The position numbers were made by a program, and so were the translations under genes. The notes under the pieces are model-generated. The model worked only from the letters and a program-made list of their open reading frames with translations, was not told the origin of the DNA and made no database searches. Positions 1 to 5,674 of a stretch of 5,856 bases of DNA are shown here, one piece after another. Where the stretch lies: the NCBI GenBank assembly GCA_028274885.1, contig JAQCMX010000141.1, positions 1 through 5,856 on the forward strand, given 5' to 3'. The first letter of the stretch is position 1. Every line of letters starts with the position of its first letter. This DNA comes from Haloarculaceae archaeon. GTDB lineage: Archaea; Halobacteriota; Halobacteria; Halobacteriales; Haloarculaceae.

Positions 1-483
1 ATGCAACAGCTTGTTACCGAAGCACACGGCGACTCCGTGACGGCAGACCAGTTGTCCGGTGATGCGAGGTACTACCCGGACGCGGGGTACATCTTCACAG
101 GAACCCCTCCGCTGGTTGATGAACAGCCACACTATATCATTCTGCTTACAACAGGAACTAATATTATCCAGGGAACCCCGGCGGTAAGCCCTGACGAGTC
201 TGGGATAGAGATCAAAACCTCAAGAGGCTCACTGATCGTCACAGATGGGTCGATCGTTGCGGTCGGTGGCAGTATCGGGACCGGCATTTTCGGGGAGAAA
301 TCACGCGGGTTTTTCCAGTTCCCGTACGACGAGATAGACTCTACCCAGGCAATCGGCCTGCTTGACGGGGGAACGATCAGCATGACGGTCAGCGGCACTG
401 AGTACTACTTCGACCTTGCCGGGAAATACGGTGACCCTGAGAACATTCGGCAAGCGTACAATTACATACAAAACCGGATATGA
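1..483 (+). CDS. Acidic protein with a PH-like C-terminal domain (hypothetical)
   Basis: This gene encodes 160 residues from an ATG at the first base of the window to a TGA at 481-483. Because nothing upstream is visible, the ATG could be internal to a longer gene. Residues 1-40 are polar. From about residue 44 the chain alternates short beta-like stretches: YIILLTTGTNII (45-56), GSLIVTDGSIVAVGG (76-90), then FPYDEIDSTQAIGLLDGG (107-124), TISMTVSGTEYYFDL (125-139) and a final helix-like PENIRQAYNYIQNRI (146-160). This order, with a 'TD..I.A.GG' strand, a 'PYDEIDS' turn and a closing amphipathic helix, resembles bacterial PH domains (bPH type), which are frequent in haloarchaea, often beside SHOCT motifs. 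The family call is from pattern memory, not a search. There is no signal peptide or membrane segment, so it is probably cytoplasmic. It converges with the minus-strand genes and has no visible operon partner. Its function is unknown. Confidence 0.7.
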   Translation: MQQLVTEAHGDSVTADQLSGDARYYPDAGYIFTGTPPLVDEQPHYIILLTTGTNIIQGTPAVSPDESGIEIKTSRGSLIVTDGSIVAVGGSIGTGIFGEKSRGFFQFPYDEIDSTQAIGLLDGGTISMTVSGTEYYFDLAGKYGDPENIRQAYNYIQNRI

Positions 484-586
484 GGGGTATCTCGGTGAAC
501 AGCGTTCAACCTGTGCACCACTCCCGTAATCGGTGGCTGTAACCGGTAGTCCAACCCTGCAGACCGGGGGCGGTGGCGGGAAGCTC

Positions 587-874
587 TCAACCACACCGAG
601 GAAGGCCAGACTGATCGTTATCTTTTCGATTCGTGTATATAATCCGTTGCCACGGTGGCGGGCCTGCCCAGAACGGGATGTCGTCCTCGCTTACACCCTG
701 TTCACCGTCGCTGTTTTCGACCGGAACTGCAGTCGTCCCGGTGTCTTTTTTAAACGCGACCGAATCGATCGCAATCCGGTATGCGTCAGGAACCGGGAAG
801 TCGTCACCGTCGATACGATCGATATCTGTCGTCTGATCGGTTATCCCGATATCAGGCGAGTGGTTTGATAGTGA
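587..874 (-). pseudogene. Acidic start-less reading frame, remnant of a gene
   Basis: On the minus strand a frame is open from 874 to a TGA at 587-589, giving 95 residues without any ATG, GTG or TTG start. An in-frame TGA (875-877) closes it upstream. The translation is typical haloarchaeal protein, with many Asp and Glu and few Lys; examples are DIDRIDGDDFPVPDAYRIAI and EDDIPFWAGPPPWQRIIYTN. A plus-strand ORF over the same bases (633-836) reads as a Ser/Pro-rich low-complexity shadow, which supports minus as the coding strand. Upstream of the TGA the same frame continues as a plausible protein (ETAVLIRESGTDSQ), so the TGA may be a nonsense mutation. I do not recognise a family. It could instead be the C-terminal exon-like tail of a gene broken by several frameshifts, together with the hydrophobic pieces at 904-1076. 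Confidence 0.45.
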
Positions 875-903
875 TCATTGCGAGTCTGTACCGCTTTCGC
901 GGA

Positions 904-1076
904 TCAAAACGGCTGTTTCAGGGCGTGACACAGTACTATCTGTGATGTGGCCGCGAAAACTACCGCAATAATCACGATGAGGCCTCAGCAGACGTCGATG
1001 CGAGGCCGACAGACAAAATCCCCAGCAACCGAATCCACTCCGGTCTGGTTACTATTGAACTGCGTTTATTCGTCAT
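904..1076 (-). pseudogene. Possible broken membrane-protein start
   Basis: On the minus strand an ATG at 1074-1076 opens a 34-residue ORF ending in a TGA at 972-974. It begins MTNKRSSIVTRPEW and runs into the hydrophobic IRLLGILSVGLASTSA, which looks like a signal anchor. Directly after, in another frame, 981 to 904 reads LIVIIAVVFAATSQIVLCHA, a convincing membrane helix, and ends in a TGA at 904-906. Two hydrophobic helices in different frames, followed by the acidic frame at 587-874, fit one small membrane protein with an acidic tail that has collected frameshifts. A TATA-like element sits about 80 bases upstream (1152-1163). The alternative is chance: the pieces are short and no family is recognised. 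Confidence 0.3.
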
Positions 1077-1151
1077 ATCAAAACTCGGGAATCGATTTTT
1101 TGGACCCTGCCTCTATGTGTTGCGGGCGTACAACAGGCCCTCGTCAACGCT

Positions 1152-1163
1152 GATATTAAATCG
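1152..1163 (-). promoter_or_regulatory. Possible archaeal TATA/BRE element
   Basis: Read on the minus strand this is CGATTTAATATC, which fits the haloarchaeal TATA-box style (TTTAATA) with a CGA-type BRE edge. A start site about 25 bases on would lie near 1130 and give a leader of roughly 50 bases to the ATG at 1076. It stands in an AT-richer patch, so it may be a chance match. Confidence 0.25.
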
Positions 1164-1252
1164 CTCTGTCCCGTACTGCCCACCTGTCAATACACAGGGA
1201 TACCACTATCTCGCTGTGTTCGCCAAGAACCGGTGGATTTCCCCTCGTCGGT

Positions 1253-1267
1253 GATCACAGCGTGATC
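1253..1267 (-). repeat. Short inverted repeat just after the polC stop
   Basis: GATCAC at 1253-1258 pairs perfectly with GTGATC at 1262-1267 around a 3-base loop (AGC), beginning 8 bases past the polC stop codon. It could shape the 3' end of the polC message. However, no T-run follows on the minus strand, so I do not call it a terminator. Confidence 0.35.
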
Positions 1268-1274
1268 GACAGAT

Positions 1275-4200
1275 TCACATGAAATCCGCGATTCCAGACT
1301 GTTTGTTGGTGTCGTCTTTGAAGACCCGTTCGATTCGGTTTTCGAGGATCTGGAGGCGCTGTTTGGTGTACTCCCGGCAGCCAAACTCCTCGGCGACGGT
1401 GATCGCAGTGTCCATGTATTTGTTGACGGCACCCTCGTAGACTGTGAGGCTTACCTCCCCCCCACAGGTCGGGCAGTCACCGGACAGCGGTGCCCGCCGG
1501 TAGGAGGTCCCACAGCCTCGACATCGGAACTCCTGGCTCGAAAACGCCTTCAGGTTGCCAAGCAGGTCTGGCAGGAAGTGGTACTCGATGATACGCTCTG
1601 CAACATCGCTCTCCTCGACGGCGCGCAGCTTTCGGGAGAGTGCGAGCTGTGCGTCCATCTTCTCTTGCATGTCCCCGAGCGTTTTGTACGCCGACAGGTC
1701 GGGCCCAGCGGCGATGTTGGCAGTCTCGTGCGTGTGTCGAAAGCCAGTGTACTCGCCGTCGGTTCCGAGTCGCTCCTCGGCGATTGTCATGATATCCTCG
1801 ACCTCGCCGGTTTCCGCGAGTCTGCGGGTCGCCTCGTAGAACTCTCGGGGATAGTCGGTCATGATATCGATGTTGTGGGCTTCGTCGTCGATCTCTGCGG
1901 GATCGATCCGTGAGGACATCACCAACGGCGCATCCATCCGCCCGCCTCGCTGATCTGGGAGATACTGCATACTAAAGTTCAACAGCCCGTCCAACAGGAG
2001 CATCACGCAGTCCTCGTCACCGTCACAGTTTCGCCGTTTCGAGGCGTGAAAGTACGGATGTGCGTATCCAACCGCGGCGCTGGTGAATCCAACGATCCGG
2101 CCCACAACCGCCGCACTCGTGTGCGGGGCCATCCCGAACACGAGTTCGCCAACCAGCTCCGAGCGCTCCTCTATCCGGTAGTAGGCGTCGAGTCCGTAGT
2201 ACTGAGACAGCAGATCGTCGACGAAATCAGCGGTCCGCACCAGATGGTCGGCCGCCCCTTCAGAGAGGATAACGTCCTGTACTTTGAGTTCGACCACCTG
2301 CTCCTCGTGGCGCAACGGGTCGCCATCGATATCGTGCTGATACCCCAGTTCGCGGAAATCCGCCACCGACACGTCGAGTTCGGCAGGTTTGACCGCCGTT
2401 ACAGGGAGGTCTGTCATGTCGTAGCGGACGGTCCCGTCTTTGAACGTCGAAACGTCGTGTTTGGCCCGCAGGATCCCCTTCTCCAGCGGTTCTGGAACTT
2501 TCTTCTCCGAGGAGAGCCCTTTGACGCCTTTCAGCGTCTCGAAGGCGTTTACGCGCTCCCCGACGGTCTGGAGTGCCCGACGGAGTTCCTGATTTATATC
2601 GACGGTGGCGTCCTGGGTCGGTCGGGCAAGAACCTCACACCGGGGGCACTCTGCGCGGCCGGATTCGTCCGGGTCGACCTCGCGGTCACAGTCCGGACAG
2701 AGATACACGGGCCGGGTTACATGGCCACAGGACGGACACTGCGGGCGGTAGGTGTGGGTACCACAGGAGCCACACTCCCGGCGTCCGACCTCGACTTCGA
2801 CCTCGCCTCTCGTGCCTGCCACCTCGTCACCGTGGTCGGCGGCTTCCGTGACTGATCGTCGGTTCCCGCCGGCTTCGCCGACCGGAAAGAGGGTGTGGAC
2901 TGCAGGTGAGAGCTCACGCTGCTCGGATTTCTCCGGGCGGCCCATCCGGTTTCCGATCCGGGTTGGCGCACGCTCGCGGATCCTGAATGGCGCGATTTCG
3001 TTGATCGCACGGATCGCGTTCTTTCCATCCTCGTAGTTTCTGGCCGGTTCGCTGAGCGTATCGAGCGTCCAGGATCGTACCAGTTCGCCGTGTTGTCCCG
3101 TCTCTTCGTGCTTTTCGCCCCGTGACGAGCCGGTACTCCGGTCCTCGCTGTGTCCCGGGTTGTCTTGACCCGCTGGGTCGATGAACCCGAGCGACCGGAC
3201 GAGAGGTCGCCACTCGGTGATCGTGATCGTCTCCGGGTTTTGCGTGTGTTCGACGAGCAAGGTCTCGAGGGTTGTCCGGACTGACTCGGAACGGGGAATC
3301 GAGAGTCTGTCCGTCTGCTCCCCCGACTTCCTGGCGGGAGTTCCACCTTCGAGCCCGCTGCCTGTTTCCACCTTCTCACAGCTTTCGATTGCGGTTGCGA
3401 GTGTCTCGACCGCCTCGACGCTCACGTCGTGCCAGAGGTAGGTGTATGCGGGGTGCAGCGGGGCGTCGTACTCGTCGGCCCACGAGAGAGCCTCGGCGGC
3501 CGAGGGATCAGACAGGTCGACGGCTGGATCGTCACGCATGGCCTGGACCGGTGCACCGGCGTCGTCGAACTCCTGGACCCACCATTCGACAGCGTATCCC
3601 GCCGGTGCGAGCGGGTGATTGTTTTCGACGAACTCACCGTAGTTGACCAGGTACTCGCCGAGATCGAGAATCCGCTCGACGCCGTTGCGTACCGCGAGTG
3701 CTTCCTCGGAGTCGTCGATCCGTCGCACCGCCCCGTTGGCGAGACGAACCGTCGGGCCTTCGATACTGTCGACCGGGACGACCCCTGCGGCTTTTCCAGG
3801 TCGCTCGGTCTTGATCTGGGTGCCCGGCGCCAGGAAATCGTCCACGAGATGCATTGTCGCCGGGTGGACTCCAGCGGTCGCGTGGCCGTGATTGCGCGCC
3901 CGCCCGTAACGCAACCTGAATCCACCTGCTTCACTTGGGTGGGAAAACACCGGTCGACCGGCGATCAGATCCTCCAGAAACTTTTTCGAGGACTCCGCAC
4001 GCGGCGGTCCAGCAGGCGCTTTGGACCCCTCGTCTGTGCCGGTGCTCTCCTCGGTCTTGCCTGCATCTTCGTCTTGAACGGTACCCGTCGTGGTCCCCTG
4101 GTCGTCGCCGTAGTTCGCGTCGATGAGGTCCTGGAGCCACGGCCAGTCTACCTCCTCGAGGTTCCGGGTGTATCGCTGTATCTTGGGGGCTTTGAGTGCA

Positions 4201-4946
4201 ATCCCCTCGCCGAAAACCAGACACATTCCCCCGCGGGGGGCGTTCGTGTCGACCCGCTGTAGATCGCGGTACCCCGATACTTCCTCCTCGCCTGTGGCTT
4301 CGCCGTCCAGCATGATCGGCATATGCGACGCAACGAACCGAGCCTCGTTTTCCGTTGGTGCGTACTGCAAGCCGGTCTCACTGTCGTACAGCGATACCTC
4401 CTCGGCGTAGCGACCGATCTCGTCGTCACGTGGTTTGTACTGGTCGATGCCGAGCAGGGCCCGGGCATAATCAGCCACGAGCACCGACAGTGCCTGTGCG
4501 GTGCCACCCGCCGAACGGATCGGTCCGGCGTAGTAGATGTTGACAAACTCTGTCCCATCGTCGTTTTCGAGTAGTTCCACGCGATCGATCCCCTCGATCG
4601 GTGCGGCGACAACCCCCTCGGTCAGGAGTGCCACTGCGGTTCTGACCGCCCCTTCGATTTTGCCGGCGCGGGTGCTGTAGTTGCCCACAGTCCCGGCGAC
4701 GAAATCCTCGACGAGTTCGAGTGCCGCCTCCTCGCGGGACATCCTTCCTTCGAGATCACGGACACGCTCGGCCACCCCCTCGATCCCGAGGATGTTCTCG
4801 ACCCGGTCGGCCATGTCCCTGGCAACGGGGATTTCGACTTCCGGGACCGGATCACCCCCGCGTTCGCGCGCTTCGTTTGCGACACCGAGTGCCTCGTCAA
4901 GTTCCGCTTCCAGTCGCTCGAAGTATCGCTCATCCTCGGAGTGCAT
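1275..4946 (-). CDS. polC: DNA polymerase II (family D) large subunit DP2
   Basis: This is the catalytic subunit of the archaeal replicative polymerase PolD, which acts at the fork with small subunit DP1 and PCNA. The 1223-residue length fits intein-free haloarchaeal DP2. Conserved blocks in order: YYAGPIRSAGGT (138-149); GRPVFSHP...GGFRLRYGRARN (330-352); RIGNRMGRPEK (663-673); Cys pairs 725/728, 737/740, 750/753 and 767/770, forming zinc-binding modules; LKGVKGLSSEKKVPEPLEKG (805-824); RRNCDGDED (971-979), where D975 and D977 are the expected metal-binding catalytic aspartates of the double-psi barrel site; GGRMDAPLV (1001-1009); and a C-terminal zinc module C1142/C1145/C1158/C1161. The chain ends QSGIADFM, a PIP-box-like PCNA contact (Q1216, I1219, F1222). 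Three hydrophilic inserts, at about 281-320, 524-546 and 591-620, look like haloarchaeal surface linkers. No intein or frameshift is seen. The ATG overlaps the PPC stop (TAATG). No Shine-Dalgarno motif precedes it, which suggests translational coupling. Confidence 0.97.
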   Translation of the reverse strand: MHSEDERYFERLEAELDEALGVANEARERGGDPVPEVEIPVARDMADRVENILGIEGVAERVRDLEGRMSREEAALELVEDFVAGTVGNYSTRAGKIEGAVRTAVALLTEGVVAAPIEGIDRVELLENDDGTEFVNIYYAGPIRSAGGTAQALSVLVADYARALLGIDQYKPRDDEIGRYAEEVSLYDSETGLQYAPTENEARFVASHMPIMLDGEATGEEEVSGYRDLQRVDTNAPRGGMCLVFGEGIALKAPKIQRYTRNLEEVDWPWLQDLIDANYGDDQGTTTGTVQDEDAGKTEESTGTDEGSKAPAGPPRAESSKKFLEDLIAGRPVFSHPSEAGGFRLRYGRARNHGHATAGVHPATMHLVDDFLAPGTQIKTERPGKAAGVVPVDSIEGPTVRLANGAVRRIDDSEEALAVRNGVERILDLGEYLVNYGEFVENNHPLAPAGYAVEWWVQEFDDAGAPVQAMRDDPAVDLSDPSAAEALSWADEYDAPLHPAYTYLWHDVSVEAVETLATAIESCEKVETGSGLEGGTPARKSGEQTDRLSIPRSESVRTTLETLLVEHTQNPETITITEWRPLVRSLGFIDPAGQDNPGHSEDRSTGSSRGEKHEETGQHGELVRSWTLDTLSEPARNYEDGKNAIRAINEIAPFRIRERAPTRIGNRMGRPEKSEQRELSPAVHTLFPVGEAGGNRRSVTEAADHGDEVAGTRGEVEVEVGRRECGSCGTHTYRPQCPSCGHVTRPVYLCPDCDREVDPDESGRAECPRCEVLARPTQDATVDINQELRRALQTVGERVNAFETLKGVKGLSSEKKVPEPLEKGILRAKHDVSTFKDGTVRYDMTDLPVTAVKPAELDVSVADFRELGYQHDIDGDPLRHEEQVVELKVQDVILSEGAADHLVRTADFVDDLLSQYYGLDAYYRIEERSELVGELVFGMAPHTSAAVVGRIVGFTSAAVGYAHPYFHASKRRNCDGDEDCVMLLLDGLLNFSMQYLPDQRGGRMDAPLVMSSRIDPAEIDDEAHNIDIMTDYPREFYEATRRLAETGEVEDIMTIAEERLGTDGEYTGFRHTHETANIAAGPDLSAYKTLGDMQEKMDAQLALSRKLRAVEESDVAERIIEYHFLPDLLGNLKAFSSQEFRCRGCGTSYRRAPLSGDCPTCGGEVSLTVYEGAVNKYMDTAITVAEEFGCREYTKQRLQILENRIERVFKDDTNKQSGIADFM

Positions 4947-5368
4947 TACAGCGACCAGAGGTCGAGATCGGTGACCTCATCGCGTGTCCGTTCCAGTCGT
5001 GTCTCGAACTCCCGGACGTAGAGTTCGCCCGCAAACACCGTTGCAGCGTCGAGATGACCCGCCACCGTGCCCCCGTCTTCCCGGGAAAATGCGGCGTGTG
5101 TGTGTGCAAATCGTTCGTTTTCGAGCCACGAGATATTGCCCACCACTGGTACGACCTCGAATGGTTCGTCGAACTCGACTGGGTAGTACTCCTTGTCCTC
5201 CTGGTCGTAAAAGAGCAACCTGGCGTCCTGGACGGCACCAAGTCCGAAAAAGAACGCTGCATCGATCCCCTCGGTCTCGGCAAACGATTCGATCTGACCG
5301 CGCCAATCCCTGCCGTGTTCTAACCGCGCCACGTACTCTCGTGTGCCCTCGACTTCCCTGTAATTCAT
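4946..5368 (-). CDS. PPC/DUF296 domain DNA-binding-type protein
   Basis: This gene encodes 140 residues that form almost exclusively one PPC (plants and prokaryotes conserved, DUF296) domain. Family members are trimers, some bind DNA, and archaeal ones bind a metal through three histidines. Visible here are the strand-rich core with AAFFFGLGAVQDARLLFYD (37-55), PVVGNISWL (74-82), the HTH pair H89/H91, and H105 in TVAGHLDAATVFAGELYV (101-118). H89, H91 and H105 are the expected metal ligands. No membrane or signal sequence is present, so it should act in the cytoplasm. The TAA stop shares its last A with the polC ATG, so both genes are almost certainly on one transcript and translationally coupled. 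This gene order is familiar from other haloarchaea. A role in controlling polC or replication is only an inference from position. The ATG at 5368 is chosen because the domain begins immediately after it; no Shine-Dalgarno motif is seen. Confidence 0.9.
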   Translation of the reverse strand: MNYREVEGTREYVARLEHGRDWRGQIESFAETEGIDAAFFFGLGAVQDARLLFYDQEDKEYYPVEFDEPFEVVPVVGNISWLENERFAHTHAAFSREDGGTVAGHLDAATVFAGELYVREFETRLERTRDEVTDLDLWSL

Positions 5369-5400
5369 ATCGGGAGCAAAGAACCCCCCAACTCAAAGTT

Positions 5401-5409
5401 GTAATGATA
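5401..5409 (-). promoter_or_regulatory. Weak candidate TATA box for the PPC-polC operon
   Basis: Read on the minus strand the sequence is TATCATTAC. A start about 26 bases on would fall near 5379, leaving a leader of about 10 bases before the PPC ATG at 5368. Short or absent leaders are common in haloarchaea and agree with the missing Shine-Dalgarno motif. The match to the consensus is poor, so the true promoter may lie elsewhere. Confidence 0.22.
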
Positions 5410-5425
5410 CAGACCGATAGCGCAT

Positions 5426-5447
5426 ACCTGCGTCTTCAGGCGCAGGT
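5426..5447 (+). repeat. Hairpin with TTCA loop, possible left end
   Basis: ACCTGCG (5426-5432) pairs perfectly with CGCAGGT (5441-5447). A further T-G and C-G pair extend the stem to 9 base pairs around loop TTCA (5435-5438). The loop and closing pairs match those of the right-end hairpin at 5645-5664. This is expected if both are subterminal palindromes of one IS200/IS605 element or derivative, since TnpA binds such hairpins. Confidence 0.45.
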
Positions 5448-5559
5448 CGAGCGGTAGGCCCGGCGCAACATTCCCCAGCGGTGGTTCGCACGGCGATGAC
5501 ACGGATTCCGATGGGGCCTGTTTGACCGGGCCACAGCCCTACACAGGGGAGAAAACGAG

Positions 5560-5674
5560 AGTTTCGCCGGTACCCTGCCGGTTCCCCTTGAGTGCGGGTT
5601 GGAACCTCGAACGCCACGCTTGGCGGACATCCGATGGTCGGATTCCACGTCCTTCAGGGCGTGGAGGAGGTCAA
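5560..5674 (+). ncRNA. Possible omegaRNA (TnpB guide RNA) scaffold remnant
   Basis: In TnpB systems the 3' end of the element is transcribed as omegaRNA, ending in a hairpin at the right end, and the flanking bases act as guide. Here the terminal stem-loop (5645-5664, 8 pairs including one G-T, loop TTCA) and the GGAGGTCAA boundary are intact. The would-be guide starts near 5675 (TTTGTCTTCGTCC). The 5' limit is arbitrary, and expression cannot be judged from sequence. Confidence 0.3.
5645..5664 (+). repeat. Right-end stem-loop of the IS relic
   Basis: CCACGTCC (5645-5652) pairs with GGGCGTGG (5657-5664) through eight pairs, one of them T-G, leaving loop TTCA. It is followed by AGGAGGTCAA. 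The same loop sequence occurs in the hairpin at 5426-5447. Confidence 0.6.

Larger units (their letters stand above)
5420..5674 (+). mobile_element. Relic of an IS200/IS605-type (IS1341/TnpB) element
   Basis: The right end at about 5641-5674 reads GATTCC, then a stem-loop (CCACGTCC-TTCA-GGGCGTGG), then AGGAGGTCAA. From memory this is the characteristic 3' boundary of haloarchaeal IS1341-type elements: a hairpin flanked by GAATCC and GGAGGATGTCAA. The bases before it encode a degraded TnpB tail. A second hairpin with the same TTCA loop (5426-5447) may be the left end or an internal structure. No TnpA and no RuvC region of TnpB is present, so the element cannot move or cut by itself. The left boundary is uncertain. 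Confidence 0.5.
5453..5674 (+). pseudogene. tnpB: Degraded C-terminal tail of TnpB
   Basis: The frame starting at 5453 reads GGSHGDDTDSDGACL up to about 5524. From 5527 a second frame reads RATALHRGENESFAGTLPVP and on to the element's right end, with no stop until a TAA at 5707-5709. Adding one base near 5525 joins the two into a continuous acidic tail. The ENESFAGTLPV stretch resembles the tail I remember for haloarchaeal IS1341-type TnpB proteins, which carry an 'ENDSFAGTLPV' segment after the zinc finger and RuvC-III region. The catalytic domain is wholly missing, so this is a fragment. The assignment rests on recall and needs a search. Confidence 0.42.

Noticed and set aside
633..645. TATATAA-like string on the plus strand
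   Set aside because: It lies within the acidic minus-strand remnant (codons for IIYTN) and has no good gene downstream.
533..868. Plus-strand ORF of 111 codons
   Set aside because: Its composition is basic and Cys/Val-rich, unlike haloarchaeal proteins, while the opposite strand carries an acidic reading frame over the same bases.
947..1153. Plus-strand ORF of 68 codons
   Set aside because: The protein is basic and low in acidic residues, with no visible promoter. It overlaps better minus-strand candidates.
484..1274. Search for tRNA, other RNA genes or CRISPR repeats in the gene-poor stretch
   Set aside because: I found no cloverleaf, T-loop-like GTTCRA context or regularly spaced repeats. 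Beyond the gene remnants, TATA-like site and small inverted repeat already listed, I see nothing here.
2046..2855. Plus-strand ORF of 269 codons inside polC
   Set aside because: It is antisense to the zinc-finger and catalytic part of DP2, which is clearly the real gene. No recognisable motif is present.
3429..4262. Plus-strand ORF of 277 codons inside polC
   Set aside because: It lies antisense to conserved DP2 coding sequence, and its protein is rich in Arg, Val and Cys without haloarchaeal acidity. It is a shadow caused by GC-biased codons.
4984..5457. Plus-strand ORF of 157 codons over the PPC gene
   Set aside because: It is antisense to a well-supported PPC domain and is extremely Arg/Pro-rich.
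5436..5648. Minus-strand ORF of 70 codons across the IS relic
   Set aside because: It is very Arg/Ser-rich and not acidic, and it runs antisense to the TnpB-like tail. It is treated as a shadow.
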